Positions 20,202-29,292 are shown, counted from the first letter of the stretch. The stretch is 64,000 nucleotides of DNA from Brevibacterium marinum (GCF_011927955.1 NZ_JAATJN010000001.1:3348001-3412000); one strand, 5' to 3'. A program made the numbers and translations. Notes: generated from the letters alone by a model not told the origin.

Positions 20202-22628
20202 GTGACCACCCCAACACCACCCACCCGCCGAGAGGCACGCGAGCTCGACCCTCATGACGCTCCGGAATCCGACACCGGAGCAGGCACGGATTCGGACACG
20301 AACGACGCCGCTGCCGCCAAGCGGGCCAAGGCCGAGATGATCGGCCGCACGCTCGCGATCTTCATCATGCCGCTCCTGTTCGTGGGCATGATGATCACGG
20401 GCTACCTCGGCACCATGCACTCCCCGACCGCCAACGACATGCCCGTCGTTGTGGCCGGATCGGATTCGAACGCCACGGACACGAAGTTCTCACTCGACGG
20501 CTCCGAACCGGACGCTCTCGACGTCGAGACCGTCGGAGACGGGCACACCGCACGTGAGATGGTCTACGAACGGGATGCCTCGGCGGCGGTCGTCGTCGAC
20601 GGCAGCAAGGCCACGCTCTACACCGCTGGCGGTGCGGGCACACAGCAGGCCACGACCGTCACCGGTCTCGTGATGCCGGCCCTGCAGGATGAGGGGCTCG
20701 ACGTCGACGCGCAGGATCTGGCTCCGCTGCCCGACGACGATCCCACCGGCCTGGGTGCGATGTTCCTCATGACGGCGATCGTCATGGCCGGCTATCTGCC
20801 CTTCAGCGTGCTGCGGTCGAACTCGCCCGAGCTGCTGAAGTTCAAGCGCATCGTCCCCATCCTCGGTGCGTGGGCAGCCGTCATCGCCGGACTCGTCTGG
20901 ACCGTGACCTGCCCGATCCTCGACATCGTCGACGTCAAGGACACGGTCGCCGTCCTCGGCATCGCCTGGTTGGGTGTGTTCGCGATCTCCTGCGTGCAGC
21001 TGTTCATCACCCGACTCTTCGGGGCCCTGGGCGTTCTCTTCGGCATCCTCTTCCTCATGGTCCTCGGCATGCCGTCGTCGAACATGGCCATGCCCGTCTA
21101 CACGATGCCGCCGTTCTTCCGGTTCACCCACGAATTCCTCCCGATGCCCGCCATCGGTGAGTCATTGCGTTCGGTGCTCTACTTCAACGGCACCGGTGTC
21201 ACCGGGCACCTCCTGGTCCTGGCCATCGGAGCCGTCGTCGGTCTGCTGCTGACGAAGGCCTACGACCACCTCTCACACAGGCGCAACCCGGACCCCGAAC
21301 CGCTGTCGGTCAACATCCCCTCGCTGCACGGTGGTCGCCGTCCGGACTCGAAGGTGCTGCGCTACATCTCACTCGTGATCTTCCCGTTGGCGATGGTGAC
21401 GATGATGATCTCGTTCATGCTCGGCGCGATGGGCTCGCCCACGCCCAAGGATATGCCGGTCACGGTGGTCGGCTCGTCGACCGAGCAGGCGCAGGACACG
21501 ATCGCCGACCTCGAGAAGAGCATGGGCGAGGACATGTTCGACTTCACCGCCACGGCGAACGAAGACGAGGCCCGCGCCCTCGTCGAGGATCGGGATGCGG
21601 TCGCCGCACTCGTCCTGCCGACTGAGAAGAACCCGGAGTTCGGGCTGATCGCCAATGAGGCGGGCAACAGCGCAGCGTATCGTGTCGTCACCCAGGTCTT
21701 CGACCAGGTCGCCTCGGCCCAGGACATGGATCTCGAGGTCGACAACCTCACCCCGCTTCCCGATCGGGACAAGAACGGCGTGAGTGTCATGTATGTGGCG
21801 ATGGGCTGGATCCTCGCCGGCTTCATGGTCGTCGTCGTCGCTGCCAACGCCAATCCGTGGAGCCGTCCACTGAAGCGGATGGTGCCGCTGACCGTGGTCT
21901 ACGCACCGTTCATGTCCCTGGTGGTGGCCCTCATCGCGGGTCCGATCACCGGCGCCGTCGAGGGACATTTCGCTCAGCTGTGGGGCGCCGGGACCATCGC
22001 GATCTTCTGCATCGCCATGTTCGCGATGGTCTTCGAGAGACTCCTCGGCATGCTTGCGATCATTCCTGTCATCGGCACGCTCATGTTCGCCGGCATGCCC
22101 GCCTCGAACGGCTCGATCTCCGAGTACATGACGCCGACGTTCTTCTCCACTCTGCACGAGTTCCTGCCGATGCCGGCGGCCGTTGAGACGATCCGTTCGA
22201 TCGTCTACTTCGACGGCGACGTCGTCACCGAGCACCTGCAGGTCCTCGCGCTCTGGGGTCTCGTGTCGCTGGCACTGGTCTTCCTCATCGACAGCGTGAA
22301 GCCGCCGCGGACCGAGCACGACTTCGGCAACCTCCACCTCGAACGGGAGCGGGAACGCAGCAAGCAGCTCCGAAAGCAGGCGAAGGCTCTCGAGGGCTCG
22401 TCCTCCGCACAGGCGGTGGCGTCCGCCACCGTCGAGGACGAAGCGTTCGAGACCACGGAATCAGCAGGGCAGCAGGATTCGGCCGCCTACACTGCCGCAC
22501 CCACCGCAGGTGAGGGACTGAGCCATCGGTTCGCCGAGGCGGCCGCTGAGAATCCGTACGACGAGAGTCCGAGCCCTGTGGGCCCTGAGTCGGCGGACCG
22601 GCGGGAGTGGATCCCCTCCACAGTGTGA
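20202..22628 (+). CDS. internally duplicated ABC-2/YhgE-like multi-TMS membrane protein
   Basis: 808 aa. Two homologous halves (about residues 45-365 and 390-720) each have a first membrane helix, an extracytoplasmic domain and five more helices. Matching landmarks are GYLGTMHSPTANDMPVVVAG versus FMLGAMGSPTPKDMPVTVVG, LAPLPDDDPTG versus LTPLPDRDKNG, and FTHEFLPMPAIGESLRSVLYF versus TLHEFLPMPAAVETIRSIVYF (core HEFLPMPA). A hydrophilic tail of ~90 residues follows. The fold resembles single-chain ABC-2/YhgE-Pip membrane proteins; no ATPase is encoded nearby. Transported substance unknown. GTG start with AGGAGG upstream. Probably repressed by the divergent TetR. A single-unit paralogue lies at 27939. 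Confidence 0.82.
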   Translation: MTTPTPPTRREARELDPHDAPESDTGAGTDSDTNDAAAAKRAKAEMIGRTLAIFIMPLLFVGMMITGYLGTMHSPTANDMPVVVAGSDSNATDTKFSLDGSEPDALDVETVGDGHTAREMVYERDASAAVVVDGSKATLYTAGGAGTQQATTVTGLVMPALQDEGLDVDAQDLAPLPDDDPTGLGAMFLMTAIVMAGYLPFSVLRSNSPELLKFKRIVPILGAWAAVIAGLVWTVTCPILDIVDVKDTVAVLGIAWLGVFAISCVQLFITRLFGALGVLFGILFLMVLGMPSSNMAMPVYTMPPFFRFTHEFLPMPAIGESLRSVLYFNGTGVTGHLLVLAIGAVVGLLLTKAYDHLSHRRNPDPEPLSVNIPSLHGGRRPDSKVLRYISLVIFPLAMVTMMISFMLGAMGSPTPKDMPVTVVGSSTEQAQDTIADLEKSMGEDMFDFTATANEDEARALVEDRDAVAALVLPTEKNPEFGLIANEAGNSAAYRVVTQVFDQVASAQDMDLEVDNLTPLPDRDKNGVSVMYVAMGWILAGFMVVVVAANANPWSRPLKRMVPLTVVYAPFMSLVVALIAGPITGAVEGHFAQLWGAGTIAIFCIAMFAMVFERLLGMLAIIPVIGTLMFAGMPASNGSISEYMTPTFFSTLHEFLPMPAAVETIRSIVYFDGDVVTEHLQVLALWGLVSLALVFLIDSVKPPRTEHDFGNLHLERERERSKQLRKQAKALEGSSSAQAVASATVEDEAFETTESAGQQDSAAYTAAPTAGEGLSHRFAEAAAENPYDESPSPVGPESADRREWIPSTV

Positions 22629-22640
22629 GCATCCTCATTG

Positions 22641-22680
22641 CCCCGTGGCCCTCCTGTCTACCGGTCGGAGGGCCACGGGG
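22641..22680 (+). terminator. strong hairpin terminator
   Basis: Perfect 14-bp arms CCCCGTGGCCCTCC (22641-22654) and GGAGGGCCACGGGG (22667-22680) enclose a 12-base loop, 12 bp after the 808-aa gene. Only two T follow, so termination may rely on the very stable stem. Confidence 0.75.
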
Positions 22681-22697
22681 TTAGAGTCAGACGGACT

Positions 22698-23435
22698 ATG
22701 GGTTCACACATCGATATCTTCTCACCGACCGGTCTTGTCGAAGCCCAGTTGCTCCTGGCCAGCTTCGTCCTGTGCTCACTGATCGGCTTCGAACGACAGT
22801 TCCGACAGAAGAGCGCCGGCTACCGCACCCATGTCCTCGTGGGCATCGGCACTTGTGCATTCACGCTGGTCTCCGCGTACGGATTCGCCGAGGTGCTCGG
22901 CGACGATGCTCGCCTGGACCCATCGCGGATCGCCGCACAGATCGTCTCGGGGATCGGCTTCCTGGGTGCGGGCGTGATCTTCAAGGGCCGAAACATGGTG
23001 CGCGGACTCACGACCGCCGCCACCGTATGGGTGACGGCCGCGGTGGGCATGGCCTGCGGAGCGGGCATGCTGACTCTGGCCATGATGCTCACCGCACTGC
23101 ATCTGCTGACTCTGTTCGTCATCGCTCCCCTGATCCGCCGGATCCCCGACAGCGATCACCGCAAACTGCTGCGCATCGCCTATAAGGACGGATCGGGAGT
23201 CCTCCGCGATATCCTCGCCGTGGCCGGGAACATGGGCTTCTCGAACACGATACTCGACTCGAAGCGCTTCGAATCCGACGACGGAGTGCGGATGGTCCAG
23301 ATCGACGTGAAGTTCGAGGGCAAGCCGTCCCTGCACATGCTCATCCCTCCCCTGATGGAACTCTCCGGCGTGGACAAGGTGAGCATGCGCGAGGACCGGG
23401 TCCACTCGGTCGACGAGGACGGCGACACCGTCTGA
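22698..23435 (+). CDS. MgtC/SapB family membrane protein
   Basis: 245 aa. The N-terminal MgtC domain has four to five helices with the motifs GFERQFRQKSAGYRTHVLVG (core GFERQ...AGYRTH), RIAAQIVSGIGFLGAGVIF and GLTTAATVWVTAAVG. The C-terminal ~90 residues are a soluble ACT-like domain. MgtC proteins affect Mg2+ homeostasis and intramacrophage survival, often through the F-type ATPase. The ATG at 22698 follows the terminator hairpin by 17 bp, so it has its own short leader. Confidence 0.92.
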   Translation: MGSHIDIFSPTGLVEAQLLLASFVLCSLIGFERQFRQKSAGYRTHVLVGIGTCAFTLVSAYGFAEVLGDDARLDPSRIAAQIVSGIGFLGAGVIFKGRNMVRGLTTAATVWVTAAVGMACGAGMLTLAMMLTALHLLTLFVIAPLIRRIPDSDHRKLLRIAYKDGSGVLRDILAVAGNMGFSNTILDSKRFESDDGVRMVQIDVKFEGKPSLHMLIPPLMELSGVDKVSMREDRVHSVDEDGDTV

Positions 23436-23465
23436 TCGGGCCCCGCACAGCCAGAGCCCCGCGCG

Positions 23466-23549
23466 GCATCAGTCCCGAAATGCTCAGTCCCGAACAGCAT
23501 CAGTCCCGCGAAGCATCAGTCCCGCGCCACTGAGCCTCAACCCGTTCAG
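23466..23549. repeat. 15-16 bp tandem array between convergent genes
   Basis: Four clear units carry GCATCAGTCCCG or GCTCAGTCCCG (from 23466, 23482, 23497 and 23513). Two decayed units continue to the M20 stop (TCA complement at 23546). TCAG occurs at 23469, 23484, 23500, 23516 and 23546, so the stop triplet is in register with the period. Confidence 0.8.
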
Positions 23550-24736
23550 CCTCTGAGGGTGCGCTGCCATGCGAGGGTGGCGAGCGCCGCGGCCTGGTCC
23601 GGCAGGTGCGCATCATCGAAGAGGACCTCGGGTGAATGGTTCGTCGCAGCGGTGGCAGGATCGACGTCCTGCGGGGAGACAAACAGGAATAGGAACGTTC
23701 CAGGCACCTCGTTGAGCACGAAGGAGAAGTCCTCGGAGCCCATGACCGGATCGGGAGCCTGCACATAGCGCTCAGCGCCGAAAACCTCGGTCAGGGTCGT
23801 GGCGACGAACTGGGCCTCGCGGTCGTCATTGATGGTCACGGGGTACTGTTCGGTCCACACCACCTCGGCGGTGCACCCGTGCGCGGCTGCGATCGACTCC
23901 GCCAGTCGGACTGCGGCTTCGGGGAACCTCTCCGTCGTCTCTGCCGAGAGTGTGCGCACGGAGGCACCGAGCTTCGCTGTCGCGGGGATGATGTTGACGG
24001 CGTTGCCGGCCTCCAGCTGAGTCACCTCGGCGACGATGGGGTCGAAGACGCTGAACGATCCGGAGATCATCGAATACAGTGCCTGGCCGAATTCCATGAG
24101 CGGACGGATGGGATCCGTGGCGTCCTCGGGGCGTGAGCTGTGCCCGCCTTTTCCGTGCATGGTCACGTGGAGGGTGTTGGCTCCGGCCATGACAGTGCCC
24201 GGGCGGCTGACGAATGTGCCGGGAGGCCCCGGCGCGACATGGACGGCGTAGGCGGAGTCCGGAGTCGCACCGATGGTTTCGAACATTCCCTCTTCGAGCA
24301 TGATCTTCGCTCCGCCCTGACCCTCTTCACCGGGCTGGAACATGAAGGCGACGGTTCCGGCGAGTTCGGCCCGGTGTGCGGACAGCAGCTTCGCAGCACC
24401 GACGAGACCCGTCACGTGCAGGTCATGGCCGCAGGCGTGCATGGTCCCGTTGACCGATGCGAAGTCGAGTCCCGTGGCCTCGGTGACGGGCAGGGCGTCC
24501 ATGTCTCCGCGCAGCAGCACCGTGGGGCCGGGTTTGTCGCCGCGGAGCACAGCGATGACCGAGCTGAGACCGGTGCCCGTCGTGATCTCCAGCGGCAGAC
24601 CGTCGAGAGCGTCGAGGATCTTCTGCTGAGTGAAGGGCAGCTCCAGCCCCAGCTCAGGATTGCGGTGGAGTTCGCGGCGCAGGTCACGCAGCTCGGTGGT
24701 CAGGGACAGAGCCTCTGTCCGGAAGTCAGTCGTCAT
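23546..24736 (-). CDS. M20 family amidohydrolase (aminoacylase/IAA-amino acid hydrolase type)
   Basis: 396 aa. The metal site follows the M20D pattern: LRGDMDALPVTEATG, MHACGHDLHVTGLVGAA, FQPGEEGQGGAKIMLEEG, the dimer-domain HGKGGHSSRPEDATDP and a C-terminal GSEDFSFVLNEVPG. Such enzymes cleave N-acyl or amide-linked amino acids. It is followed upstream (160 bp) by an imidazolonepropionase-like amidohydrolase on the same strand, so the two may act on one substrate. The ATG at 24736 has AGAGGAA upstream; the frame is open to 24841. Confidence 0.92.
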   Translation of the reverse strand: MTTDFRTEALSLTTELRDLRRELHRNPELGLELPFTQQKILDALDGLPLEITTGTGLSSVIAVLRGDKPGPTVLLRGDMDALPVTEATGLDFASVNGTMHACGHDLHVTGLVGAAKLLSAHRAELAGTVAFMFQPGEEGQGGAKIMLEEGMFETIGATPDSAYAVHVAPGPPGTFVSRPGTVMAGANTLHVTMHGKGGHSSRPEDATDPIRPLMEFGQALYSMISGSFSVFDPIVAEVTQLEAGNAVNIIPATAKLGASVRTLSAETTERFPEAAVRLAESIAAAHGCTAEVVWTEQYPVTINDDREAQFVATTLTEVFGAERYVQAPDPVMGSEDFSFVLNEVPGTFLFLFVSPQDVDPATAATNHSPEVLFDDAHLPDQAAALATLAWQRTLRG

Positions 24737-24895
24737 CGTGGTTCCTCTTCTGTGCTGGAGATGGTCTGTTCTGGGTTCGATTCTGTCAGCGCCGGCATCG
24801 GTGTACCGGTACGCCGCGCGGCCGGGGTGGCAATGCCCCAACGCCGCCCGGCCGAGGTTGCTGTCGGGTGCGCCGGGTCGTGCTCGGTCATCGTC

Positions 24896-26248
24896 TCACC
24901 CGAGCGCCGAGCCGAGGATCGCGGTCTGGAACCAGCCTGCGGAGTCCTTGACCAGGTGCCCGCCCTGGACGACGGCCTTGACGTTGTCGGGTTCGGCCAA
25001 CGCCGTGATGTCGGCCAGCGGGTCGAAGTCGACGACGAGGAGGTCGGCGAGTTTGCCTTCCTCGAGTGTGCCCAGATCACCGGACAGGCGCAGCAGCTCG
25101 GCCGCGTTCCTCGTTCCCGACACGATCGCCTGCATCGGAGTCAGTCCGAGCTCGACGGCATGCATCGCCTCGCGCAGGTTGACTCCGTGCGGGCACACCC
25201 CCGAGTCGGTGCCCAACGCGACCTTGACGCCGGCGGACGTGGCCACGGCGACTCGCTCCCGAGCGATCGCCGACCACTTGACCTTCTTCTCGTACAGGTA
25301 GCCGGGGACGTCCCGCGGATCCGGCACACGCAGCGCACTGCTGAGCGTCGGCACGAGAAAGGTGCCGTGGCCGAGCATGAGCTCGATGCCCTCGTCGTCG
25401 ATTCCGTACCCGTGCTCGACGGAGCGGACACCGCCGCGGATGGCGGCTTTGATGCCTTCGGCACCCTGTGCGTGCGCCGCGACGGGCTGGTGTGCTCGTT
25501 TGTCGGCCTCTTCGACGATGAGCCGCACGTGCTCCTCGGGGACGCCGATGTCATCGGGGGTATCCGATGGGCTCGAGACACCGCCGGTCGTACAGACTTT
25601 GATCACGTCGGCGCCGGATCGGATGAGGGTGCGCACGGTGCGACGGACGTCGTCATCGGTGTCGATGATCGGGTCGACGGGCATGGGCGGCATGGTGGCC
25701 AGACCGTTGGGCATCGTGAAGTCGGTGTGCCCGCCGGTCGGCGACAGCGGAGAGATGGCCAGGTGGATTCGCGGTCCGAGGATCAGTCCCTGCTCGATGC
25801 TGTCGCGAACACCTCGGTCGGTGCCCCCGAGATCGCGAGCCGTGGTCGCCCCGGCCATGAGCGTGTTCCGGGCGTTGACGGCGCTGCGGACGATTCTCTC
25901 AGAGGCGAAGCGGGCGAGGTTGGCCGCCTGGTTCTCGACCGAGAGACCGAAGTGCACATGCGAGTCGATGAACCCGGGCATCACCGTCTTGCCCCTCAGG
26001 TCGACGACCCGAGGCCCCTCCCCCGTCGTACCGTCCCCCGTCGAAGCGCCGTCCCCGGCCGGGACACCCTCCATCGCCGAGGTGGCCGATGCGGTCCGCT
26101 GTGGACCGACGTGGACGATGCGACCGTCCTTGACCTCGATCTCGGCTTCGGTGACCGGATCACCGCCGTTTCCGTCGATGAGGGTCGCCCCGCGCAGAAC
26201 GAAGTGCTCAGATTCGGTGTTCGCAGCTGGCAGGTAGGCGGTGGACAT
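24896..26248 (-). CDS. metal-dependent amidohydrolase (prolidase/imidazolonepropionase-like)
   Basis: 450 aa. The TIM-barrel amidohydrolase signature is complete: MPGFIDSHVHFG (HxH), a Lys in DVIKVCTTGG, histidines in PVAAHAQGAEGI and SVEHGYGID, and Asp in ALGTDSGVCPHG. The C-terminal GTLEEGKLADLLVVDFDPL returns to the urease-like beta sandwich. It is closest to the group that hydrolyses Xaa-Pro or cyclic amides. Residues ~53-80 are a Gly/Thr/Ala-rich insert. Strong ribosome site AAAGGAC before ATG 26248. Probably co-transcribed with the M20 gene. Confidence 0.9.
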   Translation of the reverse strand: MSTAYLPAANTESEHFVLRGATLIDGNGGDPVTEAEIEVKDGRIVHVGPQRTASATSAMEGVPAGDGASTGDGTTGEGPRVVDLRGKTVMPGFIDSHVHFGLSVENQAANLARFASERIVRSAVNARNTLMAGATTARDLGGTDRGVRDSIEQGLILGPRIHLAISPLSPTGGHTDFTMPNGLATMPPMPVDPIIDTDDDVRRTVRTLIRSGADVIKVCTTGGVSSPSDTPDDIGVPEEHVRLIVEEADKRAHQPVAAHAQGAEGIKAAIRGGVRSVEHGYGIDDEGIELMLGHGTFLVPTLSSALRVPDPRDVPGYLYEKKVKWSAIARERVAVATSAGVKVALGTDSGVCPHGVNLREAMHAVELGLTPMQAIVSGTRNAAELLRLSGDLGTLEEGKLADLLVVDFDPLADITALAEPDNVKAVVQGGHLVKDSAGWFQTAILGSALG

Positions 26249-26355
26249 GAGTGAGGTCCTTTCATCGACGGACGACGGAGCGGGCAGTCATGATGCGGCG
26301 TGTGCGGTGGCGCGGTCCGGTTCGGAATGCGGTCTGTGATGACGCGTCCGTCGTG

Positions 26356-26952
26356 TCACCTCGGGAGGTGCAGCAGTGACCGCACAAGTCGGCGGTAGGA
26401 GTCCTTGAGCTCGGCATCGCTGTCTGCCTTCGCATCGGGCTTGATGGACAGTCGGAACAGCGTGAATCCGGCGATGGCGTCGAGGGTGAGGTCCTGGTCG
26501 AGCTCGCTGCCGATCTGCCCTCGTGCGATGCCCCTGTCCAGGATCTCGCGGCCGTTGGCGTGTCTCTGCTTCATATAGCGTTCCGAGATCAGCGGAATGA
26601 CTTCGACGTCGAACAGCGACAGGAGAACGCCGTTTCTGCTGCTGCCGCGTGGGCCGTCCGGACGGAAGTTCGACAGATGCTGCCAGGCGTGTTCGACCAG
26701 GTCTTCGACGATGTCACCGCTGTCCGGCAGCGGTGTCGAATCGATCCCGTCGAGGATGGCCGCCGCAACGAGTTCCGCCTTGCTCGGCCAGCGGCGATAG
26801 ATCGCGGTCTTGCCGCAGCCAACGGCAGCGGCGACCCTTTCGATCCGGAGATGGACGAAACCACTGTCATCCAGCGCGTCCCGCACCTCGTCGAGTACGC
26901 GCCCGGTCAACTCGTCGTCGAGCGGCCGCCCCTTCGATGTGGTTTGTGTCAT
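26356..26952 (-). CDS. TetR-family regulator
   Basis: 198 aa. HTH segment LRIERVAAAVGCGKTAIYRRWPSKAELVAAAI (core GKTAIYRRWPSK) with a TetR_C C-terminal domain. It lies 107 bp upstream of the amidohydrolase operon on the same strand and may control it, but the clear palindrome is upstream of its own start, so it is at least autoregulated. Confidence 0.9.
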   Translation of the reverse strand: MTQTTSKGRPLDDELTGRVLDEVRDALDDSGFVHLRIERVAAAVGCGKTAIYRRWPSKAELVAAAILDGIDSTPLPDSGDIVEDLVEHAWQHLSNFRPDGPRGSSRNGVLLSLFDVEVIPLISERYMKQRHANGREILDRGIARGQIGSELDQDLTLDAIAGFTLFRLSIKPDAKADSDAELKDSYRRLVRSLLHLPR

Positions 26953-26977
26953 ATCCGAATAGTTTCACACGCGTCCA

Positions 26978-27006
26978 GCGAAACGCAACAGAACGTTCCG
27001 TTTCGC
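26978..27006. promoter_or_regulatory. 29-bp TetR operator candidate
   Basis: GCGAAACG (26978-26985) and CGTTTCGC (26999-27006) are perfect inverted arms. The symmetry extends inward (one mismatch, then AAC/GTT) to 12-bp arms around a 5-bp centre. The site is 26 bp upstream of the tetR start at 26952. Confidence 0.65.
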
Positions 27007-27054
27007 ATCTACAGACAAACAAGCCGAAAGGTCGCCCCGTCACCGAACTTCACC

Positions 27055-27100
27055 CACGAAGCCGACGGGGCGCAGCCCACGAAGCCAACCAGGCGCAGCC
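27055..27100. repeat. 23-bp tandem pair in the gap between two tetR genes
   Basis: Units 27055-27077 and 27078-27100 share CACGAAGCC and GGCGCAGCC; a third weak copy begins at 27101. Together with the array at 27195 it fills most of the 294-bp gap, in which I see no gene. Confidence 0.7.
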
Positions 27101-27194
27101 CACAGATCCCACCGGCCCACCCCATAGGACCAACCCCACAACGCGTGGCGCCGGACGGAGCCTGCGAGTAAACGGACTCACCTTTCGCGGGTAA

Positions 27195-27263
27195 CCGACC
27201 TCAGCCCTCGAGAGCGACCAGCCTCAGCCTTCGAAGGCCGCCGACCTCAGCCTTCGACACCGG
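27195..27263. repeat. three-unit 23-bp array across the tetR stop codon
   Basis: Units begin at 27195, 27218 and 27241 and share CC(G/A)(A/G)CCTCAGCC(C/T)TCGA. The stop (TCA complement at 27247) is in the last unit and recurs exactly 23 and 46 bp further out (27224, 27201). Confidence 0.87.
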
Positions 27264-27849
27264 CGAGCAGAGAGGCAATGGCGTCGCCCACCTTGGTCCG
27301 CGACTCGTCACCCAATATCGCGGCCTGGACGATCGCCCCCTGAATCATCGCGAGGATCGCCGGTGAGATCGTGTGCGCACGCTCCCGCGCGCGGTCCTCG
27401 TCGAGGCCCACCGTGCGACGAAAGTACTCCTGCAGATAGGCCTCGAAGTACCCGAGGAGATCGTCGAAGATCTTCTCAGCGATCGTGGCGAAGCCAGGCG
27501 CATGCGACGCCTCGCCCCACACCTGCAGCACCAGTGGGGCGAAGGGATTGTCATCGAGAATCGAGTTCAGGAGCTCAGAGAAGACCTGCCTCGGCGGCGG
27601 GACCTCCCTCCTCTGGACGAAGTCGTCGAGGCGCCCCACTCGCTGGTCCATGATCCTCCTGCCGGCGTCGAGCGTGAGCTCAGCCTTCGACGAATAGTAG
27701 ACGTAGACTGCGCCGGCGGACAGGTCGGCTTCCTTGATGATGTCGGCCATGGACGCACCGGTGAATCCCTTGCGAGCGAAGCATGCGAGCGCAGCGTCCT
27801 GAATGCGCGTGCGCATGACCTGCCTGTGCTCTTCCGTGACCTTCGGCAC
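27247..27849 (-). CDS. TetR-family repressor of the adjacent membrane protein
   Basis: 200 aa. HTH: ACFARKGFTGASMADIIKEADLSAGAVYVYYSSKAEL (core GASMADIIKEADLSAGAVYVYY). It has the long C-terminal domain of the QacR/AcrR group. The start is GTG 27849 with a GGGGGA run just upstream; TTG 27852 is directly next to it. Divergent from the ABC-2-like gene at 27939; the AT-rich gap has palindromes matching autoregulation. The same gene order as the tetR/808-aa pair at 19.4-22.6 kb. Confidence 0.88.
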   Translation of the reverse strand: MPKVTEEHRQVMRTRIQDAALACFARKGFTGASMADIIKEADLSAGAVYVYYSSKAELTLDAGRRIMDQRVGRLDDFVQRREVPPPRQVFSELLNSILDDNPFAPLVLQVWGEASHAPGFATIAEKIFDDLLGYFEAYLQEYFRRTVGLDEDRARERAHTISPAILAMIQGAIVQAAILGDESRTKVGDAIASLLAGVEG

Positions 27850-27859
27850 CAATCCCCCA

Positions 27860-27922
27860 AAAACGAATGATCATTCTTAATATATCGTACTCGAAGGAGT
27901 AAAAAGAACAAGTATTCGTTTT
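27860..27922. promoter_or_regulatory. divergent promoter with TetR operators
   Basis: GAATGATCATTC (27865-27876) is a perfect 12-bp palindrome. AAAACGAAT (27860-27868) is repeated inverted as ATTCGTTTT (27914-27922). Between them lies an AT-rich core (TTAATATATCG) that can serve as a -10 region. Two half-sites flanking a promoter suit repression of both divergent genes. Confidence 0.6.
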
Positions 27923-27938
27923 CAACGATTGGACAGTC

Positions 27939-29153
27939 ATGACGACCCGAATCCTCAGCAGCTCGGACTCGGCCGGCGAGGGTGCCGTAGACGCACCCAC
28001 GGACGCCGACGCATCGATCGACGACAAGAACTCCGCCCGTAGGCCCAGCATCGGACAGGCCCTGCTCGCGGCAGTCTTCGCCGCGGCCATCGTCAGCGTG
28101 ATCCTGCTGGCCTTCAGCTGGCCGACCGTCACGTCCGATCCCAAAGATCTCCCGATCGCCGCAGTCGGCGATCAGAAACAGATCGATCAGATCGCTGACA
28201 ACGCCCCCGACGGCATGCTCGACCTCAAGGAAGTCGATTCCCGCGACGAGGCGAAACAGCTGATCCGTGAACGCGAGGTCTACGGCGCCTTCGTCCTCGG
28301 TGACGAACCCGAGATCCTCACCTCGACCGCGGCCTCCCCCGCCGTCGCCCAGCAGCTCAACGGGATCGGTACCCAGATGCAGCAGAGGATCGACAAGCAG
28401 GCGATGTCGGGCATGCAGGACGGCATGAAGAAGATGCAGGACGCGCTGAAGTCCGCGTCTCAGGCCCCGGCAGCGTCCGGAGGCAATCCCGGTGACCAGG
28501 CCCAGACCAACCCGGGCGAACAGTCCCAAGGCCCGGACACCTCGGCGATGGAGGTTCCCCAGGTCACGGTCACGGACGTCGTGCCGTTGAACGATGACGA
28601 CTCCACCGGTGCCGGCCTCGCAATCGCCGGGTTGCCGTTGACCATCGGCGGAATCGTCGGTGGTGTGCTCACCAGCATGCTCGTCCAATCGCGTCGCATG
28701 CGTGCCGTCGCGGTCGTGGCATACGGTGCGATCGGCGGACTGTCCCTCACCTTGATCCTGCAGTCGTGGTTCGGCATTCTGCAGGGCAACTTCGGACTCA
28801 ACGTTCTCGCAGCGGGACTCGCCGTGGCTGCGACTGCGGGACTCATCAACGGCTTCGTATCCTTGATCGGACCGGCCGGGATTGCCATCGGTGCAGTGCT
28901 GACGATGTTCATCGGCAACCCGATCGCCTCGCTTCAAGCACCGAAGGAGTTCCTCCCAGGCGCGTGGGGAGATATCGGACAGTTCTTCGTCCCGGGAGCA
29001 TCGGGGACACTGCTGCGCGACCTCTCGTACTTCCCCGATGCTGCCATGGCGATGCAGTGGTGGGTGCTCATCGGCTGGCTCGCCCTAGGCATCGTTCTCA
29101 TCCTCATCGGTCATCTCAAAGCCCATTCGACGAAGAGCGCAACCGTGAGCTGA
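27939..29153 (+). CDS. ABC-2/YhgE-like membrane protein, single unit
   Basis: 404 aa. After a hydrophilic N-terminus (~35 residues) comes one membrane helix, an extracytoplasmic domain (about residues 60-210, with a Met/Gln/Lys-rich helix and a Gly/Gln/Pro-rich linker) and five C-terminal helices. The landmarks DPKDLPIAAVGD, VVPLNDDDSTGAG and KEFLPGAWGDIGQFF parallel those in each half of the 808-aa protein (PKDMPVTVVG, LTPLPDRDKNG, HEFLPMPA). It is therefore a single-unit relative. Function unknown; export or cell-surface role inferred. ATG 27939. Confidence 0.82.
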   Translation: MTTRILSSSDSAGEGAVDAPTDADASIDDKNSARRPSIGQALLAAVFAAAIVSVILLAFSWPTVTSDPKDLPIAAVGDQKQIDQIADNAPDGMLDLKEVDSRDEAKQLIREREVYGAFVLGDEPEILTSTAASPAVAQQLNGIGTQMQQRIDKQAMSGMQDGMKKMQDALKSASQAPAASGGNPGDQAQTNPGEQSQGPDTSAMEVPQVTVTDVVPLNDDDSTGAGLAIAGLPLTIGGIVGGVLTSMLVQSRRMRAVAVVAYGAIGGLSLTLILQSWFGILQGNFGLNVLAAGLAVAATAGLINGFVSLIGPAGIAIGAVLTMFIGNPIASLQAPKEFLPGAWGDIGQFFVPGASGTLLRDLSYFPDAAMAMQWWVLIGWLALGIVLILIGHLKAHSTKSATVS

Positions 29154-29244
29154 GGTGCAGGGTCGCCCCAAGAACGTGAAGCCGATCCGAATGCACGCCG
29201 TCGACTCCGCATAGTTCCTTCGCTCTTTTCAGATGCCGAAGTCC

Positions 29245-29284
29245 AGAGGGCGAGGGCAGCACCACCGGACGACCCTCACCCTCT
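29245..29284. terminator. bidirectional terminator hairpin
   Basis: AGAGGGCGAGGG (29245-29256) pairs with CCCTCACCCTCT (29273-29284), 11 of 12 plus a G-U, 16-base loop. It sits between the convergent 27939 gene and the OpuC-type permease gene. Confidence 0.65.
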
Positions 29285-29292
29285 GCAGCCGT

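Noticed and set aside
24140..26254. 704-codon plus-strand frame across the M20 and amidohydrolase genes
   Set aside because: It spans two complete minus-strand enzymes and shows only antisense composition.
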